Source: Bryobacterales bacterium | GTDB taxonomy: Bacteria > Acidobacteriota > Terriglobia > Bryobacterales > Bryobacteraceae | NCBI GenBank assembly: GCA_003164075.1 | Contig: PLRZ01000473.1 | Coordinates: 16,173-30,186 of the forward strand | Length of the DNA: 14,014 nucleotides | Reading direction: 5' to 3' | Part shown: positions 13,995 to 14,014 of the stretch, one piece after another | Numbering within the stretch: position 1 is the stretch's first letter | Layout: the number at the start of each line of letters is the position of its first letter | The notes under the pieces: model-generated | Seen by the model: only the letters and a program-made list of their open reading frames with translations | Told to the model about the DNA's origin: nothing | The model's database searches: none | Program-made: the position numbers and the translations under genes

Positions 13995-14014
13995 GGCAGG
14001 CGGCACCGCCTGCC
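13995..14014. repeat. GC-rich perfect hairpin at window end
   Basis: GGCAGGCGG, a two-base loop and CCGCCTGCC form a 9-bp perfect stem. GGCAGGCGGTG also occurs near 13937, so this stretch could pair at longer range. It looks like the start of another palindromic repeat, probably continuing past the window. Confidence 0.5.

Overview
The window is GC-rich bacterial DNA, probably from a large soil-type genome. Acidobacteriota is a guess from general style only, since no taxonomic marker gene is present. It divides into a left host flank (1 to about 2313), an integrated island (2314-13618), and a right host flank with an intact tRNA-Asp (GTC) gene and dispersed palindromic repeats.

Left flank: a palindromic repeat (33-162); a RelB/DinJ-type antitoxin with a YafQ-type toxin whose reading frame is broken (275-797, minus strand); a second, intact toxin-antitoxin pair of the HigB/HigA type (1155-1855, plus strand); and an unrecognised, probably truncated frame (1943-2272).

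Island: the last 27 nt of tRNA-Asp plus two flanking bases are repeated exactly at 2314-2342 and 13590-13618, 11,276 bp apart, in the same orientation. Just inside each end lies a tandem pair of a 10-mer, RAGTCTTGCA, which looks like integrase arm-type sites. Next to the tRNA is the C-terminal half of a tyrosine recombinase catalytic domain, without its N-terminus. This is the signature of a tRNA-integrated element that has lost its own integrase.

The cargo is a four-gene minus-strand operon filling two thirds of the island. In transcription order it holds a 1029-residue protein with a J-like N-terminus, three repeated helical modules, one membrane segment and a beta-rich C-terminal domain; a minimal GrpE-like protein; a divergent Hsp70 (836 residues) with an insertion and a long helical tail; and a classical-clade AAA+ ATPase with an unfamiliar N-terminal half. 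The last three are coupled by a 4-nt overlap and a 5-nt gap. Together they look like a self-contained, membrane-tethered J-E-K chaperone set plus an AAA+ motor, analogous in parts list to the DnaK/DnaJ/GrpE/ClpB disaggregase but built from different proteins. This is the best candidate for an undescribed system; its function (stress, conflict or defence, or surface protein handling) is not decided by the sequence.

The right part of the island holds two small plus-strand genes (a membrane-anchored protein and an RGG-rich 80-residue protein) and a minus-strand trio: a phage Nu1/terminase-small-subunit-like protein, a coiled-coil protein, and a stand-alone M41-like zinc protease. The last two overlap by GTGA. 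These look like phage or satellite remnants.
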